Of a DNA stretch of 17,296 bases, positions 7,481 through 15,179 are shown one piece after another. The translations under genes were made by a program, and so were the position numbers. The notes beneath the pieces were generated by a model. The model was not told the origin of the DNA and made no database searches. It saw nothing but the letters and a program-made list of their open reading frames with translations. This stretch comes from Kiloniellaceae bacterium (GTDB lineage: Bacteria; Pseudomonadota; Alphaproteobacteria; Kiloniellales; Kiloniellaceae): NCBI GenBank assembly GCA_028280915.1, contig JANQKX010000408.1, forward strand, positions 1-17,296, written 5' to 3'. How positions within the stretch are numbered: position 1 is the stretch's first letter; every line of letters starts with the position of its first letter.

Positions 7481-7485
7481 GCGCC

Positions 7486-8466
7486 ATGGAGATCGGCCTT
7501 TCCCCCCATGATCAAGCCGAAGAACTGCGCCGTTGGCGCAGCCTGCGCTTTCGCATCCTGGTTTGCATCAACGGCACCGACGAGTCCTACGAGGGCCTGC
7601 GCTACGCGGCCGACATCGGCCGGTCCGACGAGTGCGACATTATCCTGGCCTATGTGCGCCCGACCGATCAGGGCCTGCGCACCGGCGGCCTGCAGATCAG
7701 GGTGGCGCGGGAGAACATGCTGGACTGGGGCCTGGAGCTGCCGGGCGTCAAGTACCTGCGCCAGGGCTTGGACATGCTGATCGAAGCCGGCCACATGCAA
7801 GAAGACTGGAACTCGGTCCACACTCATAACGACGTCTGGGGCGATCCCCTGGGCGACAACAAGGTGGAATACCGGCACGACAGCGGCAAGTCCATCGTGC
7901 TCAAGCTGAAAACCGCTCCTGACGTGGTGAGCGGCATCTTAGACCAGTATGAGTTGGGGCCCTATAACCTTATGGTCTTAGGCGCGCCGAGCCGCTGGCA
8001 GGGGGAGATCCGTTCCTTCTGGGACGCGGGCGTGGTGCAGAAAGTCGCCATGCTGTCGCCCTGTTCCGTCATGGTGGCCCGGCAAATCACGCAAAACCGC
8101 GGCTATCTGCTGTGTACCGACGGCTCGGAGCAGTCCTTGGATGCCTTGCGCCGCGCGGCCGTCTTGGCCGATCACTGCGACCGGCCGATCACCCTCTTTA
8201 CCGTGGCGCGGGACCAGGCGGCCCGGGCCCATGGCCAAGCCGTTCTGGAAAGAGCCCAAGCGATGCTGAAGGAGCTGGGGATCGGGGTGCTGGAAACCAA
8301 GGTGGGCGTGGGCGATCCCATCGAGCAGATTTGCGACGCCGGGCGGGAGTATGCCCTCATCACCGTTTCCGACTCGGGAAAATCCCGCCTGAAACGGTTT
8401 TTGGTGGGCAGCGTGGCCTTTGGTGTCATGGGCCGAGCCGAAACCTCCGTGCTGAACGTGCGGTGA
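7486..8466 (+). CDS. Universal stress protein, two tandem Usp domains
   Basis: 326 residues. ATG at 7486 is chosen because GGGGGC lies about 8 nt upstream and the gene begins 5 nt after the permease stop, the spacing of a coupled pair. Domain one spans about 20-200: FRILVCINGTDESYEGLRYAA matches the Usp first strand and helix, and VLGAPSRWQGE...SPCSVMVARQ the C-terminal strand; it contains a long insert (about 75-150). Domain two spans about 206-326: YLLCTDGSEQSLDALRRAA with Asp212, then ITVSDSGKSRLKRFLVGSVAF (292-312), close to the GxxGx9G(S/T) nucleotide-binding pattern, ending SVLNVR. Usp proteins bind ATP or AMP and act as stress or metabolic sensors in the cytoplasm. Co-transcription with an anion permease suggests it regulates or responds to transport; this is inference. 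The same frame is open far upstream inside the permease gene by chance. Confidence 0.88.
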   Translation: MEIGLSPHDQAEELRRWRSLRFRILVCINGTDESYEGLRYAADIGRSDECDIILAYVRPTDQGLRTGGLQIRVARENMLDWGLELPGVKYLRQGLDMLIEAGHMQEDWNSVHTHNDVWGDPLGDNKVEYRHDSGKSIVLKLKTAPDVVSGILDQYELGPYNLMVLGAPSRWQGEIRSFWDAGVVQKVAMLSPCSVMVARQITQNRGYLLCTDGSEQSLDALRRAAVLADHCDRPITLFTVARDQAARAHGQAVLERAQAMLKELGIGVLETKVGVGDPIEQICDAGREYALITVSDSGKSRLKRFLVGSVAFGVMGRAETSVLNVR

Positions 8467-8476
8467 CGCGGTCACC
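8462..8476. other. Perfect inverted repeat at the end of the Usp gene
   Basis: GGTGAC (8462-8467), loop GCG, GTCACC (8471-8476): a six-bp perfect hairpin overlapping the TGA stop (8464-8466). There is no T-tract after it (TCGGACATT follows), so it is at most a weak terminator or 3'-end-stabilising hairpin. Confidence 0.4.
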
Positions 8477-8571
8477 TCGGACATTCCGGCCTCTTCCAAG
8501 ATTCTGTTATTGACCTGAAGAATGACCTAGACTGCGGCCGCCGACGGGATTGCAACAGAGAGGGCGGAGCA

Positions 8572-9327
8572 ATGAGTGAACAAAAGACGGCCATCGTAAC
8601 CGGGGCGGGCACGGGGGTTGGCAAGGCAGCGGCCCTGGCCCTGTTGGCGGCGGGCTACAACGTGGCCCTGGCCGGGCGGCGGCTCGATCCCTTGCAGGCG
8701 GCCATTGCCGAGGCGGGGGTGGGCCCCGAGCAAGCCTTGGCCGTGCCCAGCGACGTGGCCGATCCCCAGTCGGTGGCCGCGCTTTTTGACCAGACCGTCA
8801 AGGTATTCGGGCGGCTTGACGTCCTGTTCAACAATGCCGGTATCGGCACGCCGGCCGTGCCCATGGACGAGTTGAGCTCGGAGCAGTGGCAGGCCGTGGT
8901 GGGTGTCAATCTGAGCGGCGCCTTTTATTGCACCCGAGAGGCCTTCAGGGTCATGAAGAGCCAGAACCCGCAAGGCGGGCGGATCATCAACAACGGCTCC
9001 ATCTCGGCCGACCGGCCGCGGCCCTTTTCCGCGCCCTATACGGCCACCAAGCACGCCATCACGGGGCTGACCAAATCCACCTCACTGGACGGCCGGGCCC
9101 ACAACATTGCCTGCGGCCAGATCGACATCGGCAACGCGGCCACCCCCATGACCGAGCGCATGGCTGAAGGGGTGCCGCAAGCCGACGGCAGCATCAAGCC
9201 GGAACCGCGCATGGACGTGGCCCTGGTCGGCGCGGCGGTGGTGCAGATGGCCAATCTGCCCTTGGATGCCAACATCCAGTTCATGACCATCATGGCCACC
9301 AAGATGCCCTACATCGGCCGGGGCTGA
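8572..9327 (+). CDS. Short-chain dehydrogenase/reductase, NADP(H) type
   Basis: 251 residues, the classical SDR length. Visible are the cofactor motif TGAGTGVG (10-17), two arginines after the second strand (AGRR, 34-37) that favour NADP(H), NNAG (87-90), the structural Asn113 (VGVNLSG), NGSIS (141-145) supplying the serine, and YTATK with catalytic Tyr156 and Lys160. The C-terminal third (CGQIDIGNAATPM, then LPLDANIQFMTIMATKMP) is a distinctive, recurrent subgroup ending. Substrate is unknown. GGAG lies about 4 nt before the ATG. It appears to be its own unit: a 105-nt gap separates it from the Usp gene and a terminator-like hairpin follows. It may still serve the same pathway as the operon starting 164 nt downstream, giving that region two SDRs with opposite cofactor preferences. 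Confidence 0.93.
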   Translation: MSEQKTAIVTGAGTGVGKAAALALLAAGYNVALAGRRLDPLQAAIAEAGVGPEQALAVPSDVADPQSVAALFDQTVKVFGRLDVLFNNAGIGTPAVPMDELSSEQWQAVVGVNLSGAFYCTREAFRVMKSQNPQGGRIINNGSISADRPRPFSAPYTATKHAITGLTKSTSLDGRAHNIACGQIDIGNAATPMTERMAEGVPQADGSIKPEPRMDVALVGAAVVQMANLPLDANIQFMTIMATKMPYIGRG

Positions 9328-9343
9328 CCCGGCGTCGGGTTTT
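9327..9343 (+). terminator. Short Rho-independent-like terminator after the SDR gene
   Basis: ACCCG (9327-9331), loop GCGT, CGGGT (9336-9340), followed by TTT (9341-9343). It starts at the last base of the stop codon. The stem is only five bp and the T-run short, so termination may be partial. A second seven-bp hairpin, TAGCCGC-gtagg-GCGGCTA (9343-9361), follows immediately and may reinforce it. Confidence 0.5.
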
Positions 9344-9391
9344 AGCCGCGTAGGGCGGCTAGGACTACCGAGGGACCTCTTGCGAACGGAT

Positions 9392-9411
9392 AAAAAAGGC
9401 GGCGCGCCGCC
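9392..9411 (-). terminator. GC palindrome flanked by A6, terminator-like for the minus strand
   Basis: GGCGGCGCGCCGCC at 9398-9411 is a perfect 14-bp palindrome preceded on the plus strand by six A (9392-9397). Read on the minus strand this is a GC stem followed by six T, a good terminator shape; on the plus strand it is followed by GTGATTTTG and is weaker. No minus-strand gene ends here, so it may act two ways or block antisense transcription from the hyuA side. Confidence 0.4.
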
Positions 9412-9417
9412 GTGATT

Positions 9418-9455
9418 TTGCTTGACGTATTTTTCAAAAATACACTATGTATACA
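9418..9455 (+). promoter_or_regulatory. Promoter and operator region of the hyuAB operon
   Basis: Two overlapping -35 candidates (TTGCTT at 9418-9423, TTGACG at 9422-9427) face AT-rich -10 candidates; TTGCTT has TACACT (9441-9446) at 17 nt, TTGACG has TATGTA (9446-9451) at 18 nt. Inside this region GTATTTTTCAAAAATAC (9427-9443) is a perfect inverted repeat with 8-bp arms and one central base, and TGTATACA (9448-9455) is a second perfect palindrome. Sites with a TGTATACA-like core are typical of FCD-subfamily GntR regulators, and such a regulator is encoded in the same operon at 15180. Regulator-site pairing is inference. The leader to the hyuA ATG would be about 35-40 nt and carries GGAGGAG (9482-9488). 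Confidence 0.6.
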
Positions 9456-9490
9456 CATACTGATGACCTCTTATCGAAGCTGGAGGAGAC

Positions 9491-11554
9491 ATGGCCTGGA
9501 CCATTGGCGTGGACGTGGGCGGCACGTTCACGGACTTTTTTGCCGTCGACGAGGACGCGGGCACCGTCCATCTGGCGAAACGCCCTTCGACCCCCGATGA
9601 TCCGGGCCGGGCCATCCAAGAGGGCCTCTTGGCCCTGTCCGATCAGGCCGGGATCGATCTGGGCCAGGTGGCCCGCTTCTCCCATGGCACCACGGTGGCC
9701 ACCAATGCCCTGATCCAGCGCCGGGGCGCCAAGCTGGCCTTGATCACCACCAAGGGCTTCCGCGACCTGTTGGAAATCGGCCGGCAAACCCGGCCCCATA
9801 TGTACGATTTGCAAAAGGACTTTCCACCGCCTTTGGTGCCCCGGGAACGGCGCCTGGAGCTGAACGAGCGCATCGCCGCAGACGGCAGCGTGTACCGGCC
9901 CGTCGATCCAGAGGAAGTGGACCGCCTGATCGAGGATCTGCGCCGTTCGGAGGTGGAGGCCTGCGCCATTTGCTTTTTGTTTTCCTTCCTCAACCCGTCC
10001 CATGAGGAAGCGGTGGCCGAACGGGTTCGCGCGGCCCTGCCCCAGGTGCAGATTTCCCTTTCCAGCCAGGTGCAGCCGGAATTCCGCGAATACGAGCGCT
10101 TCACCACCACGGTGATCAATGCTTACCTGCAGCCCGCGGTGGGTCAGTATCTGCGCCGCTTGGAGCAGGGGCTGATGGAAAAGCTGCCCCGGGCCACCTT
10201 GGGGATCAACCAGTCCAGCGGCGGCCTCATGTCGCCGGAGCGGGCCGCCCAGGTGCCCGTGCGTACCGCCCTGTCGGGACCGGCGGCCGGGGTGGTGGGC
10301 GCCCTGCACGTGGCCAAGTCGGCCGGCCAGCACAACGTGATCACCTTGGACGTGGGCGGCACCAGCGCCGACGTGGCCCTGATCCGGGATTTCCAGGCGG
10401 CCGTGTCCTTCGAGCGGCGGGTGGCCGATTTCCCCATCCGCCTGCCCATGATCGACATTCACACCATCGGCGCGGGGGGCGGCTCCATCGCCTGGTTCGA
10501 CCGGGACGGACTGATGAAGGTGGGGCCGATCTCCGCCGGCGCCGTGCCCGGGCCGGCGTGTTACGGCCGCGGCGGCGACCAGCCTACCGTCTCGGACGCC
10601 AACCTGCTGCTCGGGCGCCTGTCGCCCAAGCTGGTGGACGGCTCCATGACCTTGGACGCGGATCTGTCCCGGCAGGCCTTCGCGGCGACCTGCGAGCGGC
10701 TGGGTTATGACGAGATCCGCACCGCCCAGGGCATGCTGGGGATCATGGTCGCCAACATGGTGCGCGCCATCCGCACCATTTCCGTGGAACGGGGACATGA
10801 TCCGCGCGAGTACTGTCTCATGCCCTTCGGCGGGGCCGGTCCCCTGCACGCCCGGGACGTGGCCACCAGCCTGGGCATCCGGGAGATCCTGGTGCCGCCG
10901 GCGCCGGGGATCGTCTGCGCCCAGGGTTTGATCGTATCGGACCTCTTGGAAGACTTCGTGGCCAGCCAGCGGCGGCCGCTGGTGCCCGAGGAAATGGCCG
11001 GCTTGAGTGAAAGCGTGGCCGCGCTTTTGCTCCGCGCAAGCGATTGGTTCGAGGGCGAGTCCCTGCCAATCGAGGGGCGGCGCCTGGCCTTGCGCCTGGA
11101 CCTGCGTTACGTGGGGCAGAATTTCGAGCTCGCGGTGGAGATGGCCGAGGGAGACGGGGGTGCGAAGGTGTCCCTACCCAGCATCGACGAGATCAAGGAT
11201 CGATTTTTCCAGGCCCATGAGCAGGCCTATGGTTACTTCAATCCGGACGATCCCATCGAGGTGGTGAACTGCCGATTGAACGCCCGGGGGCGGCTTTACC
11301 GCGCCGCGGAGGCGACGGGACATGGCGGCGCCACGGCCGAGCCCCATCCCGTTGCCCGGCGCCCGGTCCACTTTTCCGTGGACGGGGCGGTGGATACACC
11401 GGTTTACGCGCGCGGCGATTTGCCGCCGGGCTTCACTTTCTTCGGCCCGGCCATCGTTGAACAGCTGGACACCACGACCCCCATTTATCCCGGCGACCGG
11501 GCGCATGTGGATCACGCGGGGAACCTACTGATTTCCATAGAGGGGACGGTTTAA
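9491..11554 (+). CDS. hyuA: Hydantoinase/oxoprolinase family subunit A (HyuA-like)
   Basis: 687-residue ATP-dependent subunit of the hydantoinase/5-oxoprolinase/acetone-carboxylase superfamily. The Hydant_A_N domain fills about 4-185: GVDVGGTFTDF (6-16) is the sugar-kinase-like phosphate loop, FSHGTTVATNALIQRRGAK (63-81) and LLEIGRQTRP (93-102) are family signatures. The central hydantoinase_A domain (about 200-490) has QSSGG (241-245), LSGPAAGV (261-268), a second nucleotide loop LDVGGTSADVALI (286-298), HTIGAGGGSIAW (324-335), VGPISAGAVPGPACYG (344-359) and PFGGAGPLHA (445-454). The C-terminal domain ends with FGPAIVEQLDTTT (651-663). Relatives hydrolyse cyclic amides such as hydantoins or 5-oxoproline, or carboxylate ketones, with ATP. 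Start ATG 9491 with GGAGGAG 2-4 nt upstream. HyuB follows after 53 nt. The real substrate is not predictable from this sequence. Confidence 0.95.
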   Translation: MAWTIGVDVGGTFTDFFAVDEDAGTVHLAKRPSTPDDPGRAIQEGLLALSDQAGIDLGQVARFSHGTTVATNALIQRRGAKLALITTKGFRDLLEIGRQTRPHMYDLQKDFPPPLVPRERRLELNERIAADGSVYRPVDPEEVDRLIEDLRRSEVEACAICFLFSFLNPSHEEAVAERVRAALPQVQISLSSQVQPEFREYERFTTTVINAYLQPAVGQYLRRLEQGLMEKLPRATLGINQSSGGLMSPERAAQVPVRTALSGPAAGVVGALHVAKSAGQHNVITLDVGGTSADVALIRDFQAAVSFERRVADFPIRLPMIDIHTIGAGGGSIAWFDRDGLMKVGPISAGAVPGPACYGRGGDQPTVSDANLLLGRLSPKLVDGSMTLDADLSRQAFAATCERLGYDEIRTAQGMLGIMVANMVRAIRTISVERGHDPREYCLMPFGGAGPLHARDVATSLGIREILVPPAPGIVCAQGLIVSDLLEDFVASQRRPLVPEEMAGLSESVAALLLRASDWFEGESLPIEGRRLALRLDLRYVGQNFELAVEMAEGDGGAKVSLPSIDEIKDRFFQAHEQAYGYFNPDDPIEVVNCRLNARGRLYRAAEATGHGGATAEPHPVARRPVHFSVDGAVDTPVYARGDLPPGFTFFGPAIVEQLDTTTPIYPGDRAHVDHAGNLLISIEGTV

Positions 11555-11607
11555 ACCTGGGAGGGAAGAAAACCTTCCGCAATATCCATGCAGAAAGAGC
11601 ACGACAG

Positions 11608-13293
11608 ATGACGGAACAAGACCAAACGGCGCTCGATGCCATCGACTTGGAAATTCTCTCCAACGCCTTGCTGTCCATTGCCGATGAATCCTTCGTCGCC
11701 TTGATGAAGTCGGCTTATTCCACCAACATCAAGGAAAGAAACGATCATTCCACCGCCATCATGGATGCGGCGGGCCGCTTGATCGCGCAGGCGGGGCAGT
11801 CCTTGCCCATCCACATCGCCTCCATGTCCGGTTTGATGGCGTCGCTTCTGGCCAAGTACACGCCCGATCAGATCAGCCCCGGCGATCTTTTTATCGCCAA
11901 CGATCCCCACGTGGCCGGCGGTACCCACTTGCCCGACATCAATGTGGCGGCGCCGGTGTTTGTCGAGGGCGAGCTGGTCGCCTTTGTGTGCAACATCGCG
12001 CACCACGCGGACGTGGGTGGCATGGCGCCCGGTTCCATGGCCGGGGGCATGTCGGAGATCTATCAGGAGGGTCTGCGCATTCCGGTGGTGCGCCTGTTCC
12101 GGGGCGGCGTGCTGCAAGACGAGTTGTTTGAGCTGCTGCTGTTGAACGTGCGGGTGCCCGAGGAGCGCCGGGGCGACTATTTCGCCCAGATCGCCGCCTG
12201 CAAGCTGGGCAGCCGGCGCTTGCTGGAGGTGGTGGCGGAGCACGGTCTGCCCCGTGTGACCACCGCCTTCGATCAGATCGTGGCCCGCACCGAGCGGCGC
12301 ATGCGCCAGACCATCGGCGAGTTGCCCGACGGCCGCTATAGCTTTGAGGATGTGATGGACGACGACGGCTTGGGCACCGCCGCCATTCCCATCAAGCTGG
12401 CCGTCACGGTTAAGGGCGACAAGGTACACTTTGATTTCACCGGTACCAGCACCCAGGTAGCCGGCAACATCAACGTCACCCTAAATGCCACCCTGGCCAG
12501 CGTGTGTTATGGCCTGAAGGCCCTTTTGGACCCGGACATCCCCAACAACCAGGGCATACTGAACGTGGCCGAACTCACGGTGCCCAAGGGCACCTTGCTG
12601 GACGCGGCTTTCCCCGCCCCGGTGGCGGCCCGGGCCCATACCTGCCAACGCATCGTCGACGTGGTTCTGGGCGCCCTGGCCCAGTGCTTGCCCGATCGGG
12701 TGGTGGCGGCGGCCAACGGCGCCAATACCACGGCGGTTTTCGCCGGGGTGGACCCCCGCGGGGGCGGCGCCTACGTCTACCTGGAAACCCTGGGCGGGGG
12801 CATGGGCGGGCGGGCCGGCAAGGACGGCAAGGACGGGGTGCAGGTGCACATCACCAACACCTCGAACCTGCCGGTTGAGGCCATCGAGATGGAGTATCCC
12901 TTGATGGTGGAGGAGTACGCCCTGGTGGCGGATTCCGGCGGCGCCGGTCAGCATCGTGGCGGCATGGGGCTGCGCCGGGTGGTCCGTCCGCTGGGTCACG
13001 ACTGCTTGTTCAACGGCGCGGGCGAGCGCTTTTCCCAACAGCCCTGGGGTCTGTTCGGCGGCACGCCGGGGGCCAGCGGGCGTTTCCTGCTGCGCCAGGC
13101 CGATGGGGAAGAGGTCCGGTTGGACGACAAACCGTCGGGCGTGACGGTGACGCCGGAGGAGACCGTCATGGTGGAGACTCCCGGCGCCGGCGGCTATGGC
13201 GATCCGGCGGTCCGTTCCGCCGAGGATCTCCTGACCGACCGTCGCAGCGGCAAGTACACGGAAAACTTTCTCAAAGCCCACTATGGGGTTTGA
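11608..13293 (+). CDS. hyuB: Hydantoinase/oxoprolinase family subunit B (HyuB-like)
   Basis: 561 residues, normal for a stand-alone hydantoinase_B subunit, which forms a complex with HyuA. Motifs in order: LEILSNALLSIADE (14-27), ERNDHSTAIMDAAGRLIAQ (43-61), PIHIASM (67-73), GDLFIANDPHVAGGTHLPD (92-110) with metal-ligand candidates Asp99, His107 and Asp110, and AHHADVGG (131-138). Downstream are a GDKVHFDFTGTS strand, VAARAHTC, a Gly-rich GGGMGGRAGKDG turn (about 393-404), then TNTSNLPVEAIE and the MVETPGAGGYGDP ending typical of the family. In split systems the B subunit holds the hydrolase or carboxylase centre while A uses ATP. The ribosome site before ATG 11608 (GAAAGAG) is weak, so translation may depend on hyuA. 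A small five-bp hairpin (11564-11578) sits in the gap. Confidence 0.95.
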   Translation: MTEQDQTALDAIDLEILSNALLSIADESFVALMKSAYSTNIKERNDHSTAIMDAAGRLIAQAGQSLPIHIASMSGLMASLLAKYTPDQISPGDLFIANDPHVAGGTHLPDINVAAPVFVEGELVAFVCNIAHHADVGGMAPGSMAGGMSEIYQEGLRIPVVRLFRGGVLQDELFELLLLNVRVPEERRGDYFAQIAACKLGSRRLLEVVAEHGLPRVTTAFDQIVARTERRMRQTIGELPDGRYSFEDVMDDDGLGTAAIPIKLAVTVKGDKVHFDFTGTSTQVAGNINVTLNATLASVCYGLKALLDPDIPNNQGILNVAELTVPKGTLLDAAFPAPVAARAHTCQRIVDVVLGALAQCLPDRVVAAANGANTTAVFAGVDPRGGGAYVYLETLGGGMGGRAGKDGKDGVQVHITNTSNLPVEAIEMEYPLMVEEYALVADSGGAGQHRGGMGLRRVVRPLGHDCLFNGAGERFSQQPWGLFGGTPGASGRFLLRQADGEEVRLDDKPSGVTVTPEETVMVETPGAGGYGDPAVRSAEDLLTDRRSGKYTENFLKAHYGV

Positions 13294-13432
13294 AAAGGGG
13301 CGCGAGGCGTTGTAAACCGCCATGGTTTTCCGTGCCCTCCGGGCGGTGAAGCGGGTCCCGTACCGCGGCGGAGGTCGGACAGTCGGTTTCCGCCCTAATT
13401 AAGTTTCTGCCCCAACAAAAGGAGAAAAACCC
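13294..13432. other. Intercistronic gap between hyuB and the aldolase gene
   Basis: The 139-nt gap has no credible ORF or strong promoter. GGCGGA (13367-13372) and TCCGCC (13389-13394) can pair across a 16-nt loop; the following CTAATTAAGTTT is AT-rich, so a weak terminator or processing hairpin is possible. An AAAGGAG ribosome site closes the gap. I treat the downstream genes as part of the same operon, with the possibility of an internal promoter. Confidence 0.4.
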
Positions 13433-14374
13433 ATGAGCCAAGCCGCGCTTCGTGCCACTGAAAGCCAGGGTGCCAAGGCCTTTGGTGTTTGGTCGCCGGC
13501 CGTGACCGCGTTGGACGACAACCTCATGATCGACAAGGACCGTTCCATTGCCCACATCCGTTGGCTGCTGAAGAACGGCTGTCACGGGGTGACCTTCATG
13601 GGGACCACCAGCGAGGCGACGTCTTTTTCCGCCGGCGAGCGCATTGAGCTGCTGGATGCGGTTCTGGCCGCGGGGATCATGCCCGCGCGCTTGATGGTGG
13701 GCAGCGGCTGCGCCGCCTTGACGGATTCCGTGGCATTGACCGCCCATGCCACCGCGGCGGGCTGCAGCGTCTTGGTGCTGCCGCCGTTTTATTACAAGGG
13801 CATTTCGGACGACGGTCTTTATGCCAGCTATGCCGAGATCATTGAGCGGGTCGGCAGCGCGGACTTGAAGCTTTACTTTTACCACTTCCCCAAACTATCG
13901 GCCGTGCCGATCACCCATGGGGTCATCGAGCGCCTGCTGAAAGACTATCCCGGCGTGATCAAGGGCCTAAAGGATTCCTCCGGAGACGCGGAGGGCTGCG
14001 CCGCCTATATCAAGGCCTTCCCCTCCATGGCCATTTTCCCGGGCAACGAACTGCTGTTCCTGGATATGCTGCGTCTCGGCGGGGCCGGGACCATCACGGC
14101 CGGAGCCAACGTGAACGCGCCCATGCTGCGCCAGGTGTATCAGGCCTTCGAAGCCGGGGAAGGGGCGGATGCCCTGCAGGACAAGGTGAACCAGGTGCGT
14201 CGCACCCTGCAAAACTATGCCATGGTTCCCGGCTTGAAGTCCGTCCTGGCGCGGGAAAACGACGACCCGTCCTGGCGCCGGGTGCGGCCCCCCTTGACCG
14301 GTCTGAGCGAAGCTGATGGGGAAAGCCTGGCGCGGGATCTGAAAGCGGTCGGCTTTACTTTCGGGGAGGCCTGA
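13433..14374 (+). CDS. DHDPS/N-acetylneuraminate lyase-family aldolase
   Basis: 313-residue TIM-barrel class I aldolase that forms a Schiff base with pyruvate or another 2-oxo acid. GTTSEA (57-62) is the active-site threonine pair, Tyr150 in LYFYHFP the general acid-base tyrosine, and Lys180 in VIKGLKDSSGD (175-185) the Schiff-base lysine. The loop after the tyrosine reads HFPKLSA, where true lysine-biosynthetic DapA has NxPSRTG: the arginine that binds aspartate semialdehyde is replaced by Leu155, as in the PALSG loop of NanA. So it is not DapA; it is a catabolic lyase or synthase of the NAL or keto-deoxy-acid type with unknown substrate. AAAGGAG lies about 8 nt before the ATG. Its stop overlaps the next start (TGATG). 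Presence behind hyuAB suggests the pathway yields or consumes pyruvate or a related oxo acid. Confidence 0.92.
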   Translation: MSQAALRATESQGAKAFGVWSPAVTALDDNLMIDKDRSIAHIRWLLKNGCHGVTFMGTTSEATSFSAGERIELLDAVLAAGIMPARLMVGSGCAALTDSVALTAHATAAGCSVLVLPPFYYKGISDDGLYASYAEIIERVGSADLKLYFYHFPKLSAVPITHGVIERLLKDYPGVIKGLKDSSGDAEGCAAYIKAFPSMAIFPGNELLFLDMLRLGGAGTITAGANVNAPMLRQVYQAFEAGEGADALQDKVNQVRRTLQNYAMVPGLKSVLARENDDPSWRRVRPPLTGLSEADGESLARDLKAVGFTFGEA

Positions 14375-15174
14375 TGCCCGAGCGGATGTCCCATAATCGC
14401 CTGCAGCAAAAGTCGGCGCTGATCACCGGCGGTGCCAGCGGCATCGGACAGGCCATCGCCGAACGTTTCGCGGCCGAAGGGGCCCGGGTGCTGCTGGCCG
14501 ACGTAAATCTGGAAGGTGCCGAGGCCGTGGCGGCGGGCATCCGGGACAACGGGGGCGTCGCCCAGGCCCGCGCTTGCGACGTGGCGGACGCGGACCAGGT
14601 CGCGGCGCTGTTCGCCAGTTTCGCCGAGACCTTCGGCCCAGTGGACATCTTGGTCAACTCCGCGGCCATTCCCCAGGTGCGGCCCATTTTGAAAATGGCG
14701 GTCGCGGATTGGCAGCGGGTGCTGGACATTAACCTGACGGGCAGTTTCCTTTGTGCCCAGCAGGCCGCTCAGGCCATGATCGCCGCAGGCGCCCAAGGCC
14801 GCATCATTCAGCTCTCCTCGGTGAACGGGCAGCGGGCGATCTCCGGTCGGGGGGCCTATAGCGTGGCCAAGGGCGGCCTGAACATGCTGGTGAAGATCAT
14901 GGCGGCCGAACTGGGCGAACATGGCATCACGGTGAACGCCGTGGCGCCGGGCCCGGTGGACACCAACATGGTGCTGAAGATGCACAACCAGGAAACTCGT
15001 GACGCCTGGAAGGCCCATTTGCCGATCAAGCGCTATGCCAAGCCGGAAGAGGTGGCCGCGGCGGCCCTTTTCCTGGCCGGAGACGAAAGCGCCTATATTT
15101 CCGGCCATACCATCAACGTGGATGGCGGCTTCGACGCGGCCGGCATGCTGTTTGATCTGGGCGACTTGGGATAA
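14374..15174 (+). CDS. Short-chain dehydrogenase/reductase, NAD(H) type
   Basis: 266 residues. TGGASGIG (18-25) binds cofactor; Asp43 at the end of strand two (LLADVN) points to NAD(H) rather than NADP(H). NSAA (95-98) replaces the usual NNAG, a tolerated variant. Asn120, Ser149 (LSSVNG) and the Tyr162-x3-Lys166 pair (YSVAK) complete the catalytic tetrad, and the ISGHTINVDGG end (242-252) is classical. NAD preference fits an oxidative, catabolic step on a hydroxy compound; substrate unknown. The ATG at 14374 overlaps the aldolase stop (TGATG) with GGGGAGG about 4 nt upstream, so translation is coupled. Another in-frame ATG at 14386 is less likely. The regulator gene begins 5 nt after the stop. 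Confidence 0.94.
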   Translation: MPERMSHNRLQQKSALITGGASGIGQAIAERFAAEGARVLLADVNLEGAEAVAAGIRDNGGVAQARACDVADADQVAALFASFAETFGPVDILVNSAAIPQVRPILKMAVADWQRVLDINLTGSFLCAQQAAQAMIAAGAQGRIIQLSSVNGQRAISGRGAYSVAKGGLNMLVKIMAAELGEHGITVNAVAPGPVDTNMVLKMHNQETRDAWKAHLPIKRYAKPEEVAAAALFLAGDESAYISGHTINVDGGFDAAGMLFDLGDLG

Positions 15175-15179
15175 GCCCC

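Noticed and set aside
5995..7485. Very long plus-strand open frame overlapping the permease gene and continuous with the Usp gene (823 codons).
   Set aside because: The upstream part lacks family motifs and has the Gly/Arg/His-rich composition of an out-of-frame reading of GC-rich coding DNA, while the permease frame encodes a clear SLC13 protein. The Usp gene starts at 7486.
9434..10849. 471-codon minus-strand open frame opposite hyuA.
   Set aside because: Composition is typical of the complement of a GC-rich gene; the plus frame carries all HyuA motifs.
13433..14374. DapA of lysine biosynthesis.
   Set aside because: The substrate-binding arginine after the active-site tyrosine is missing and the gene sits in a hyuAB catabolic operon.
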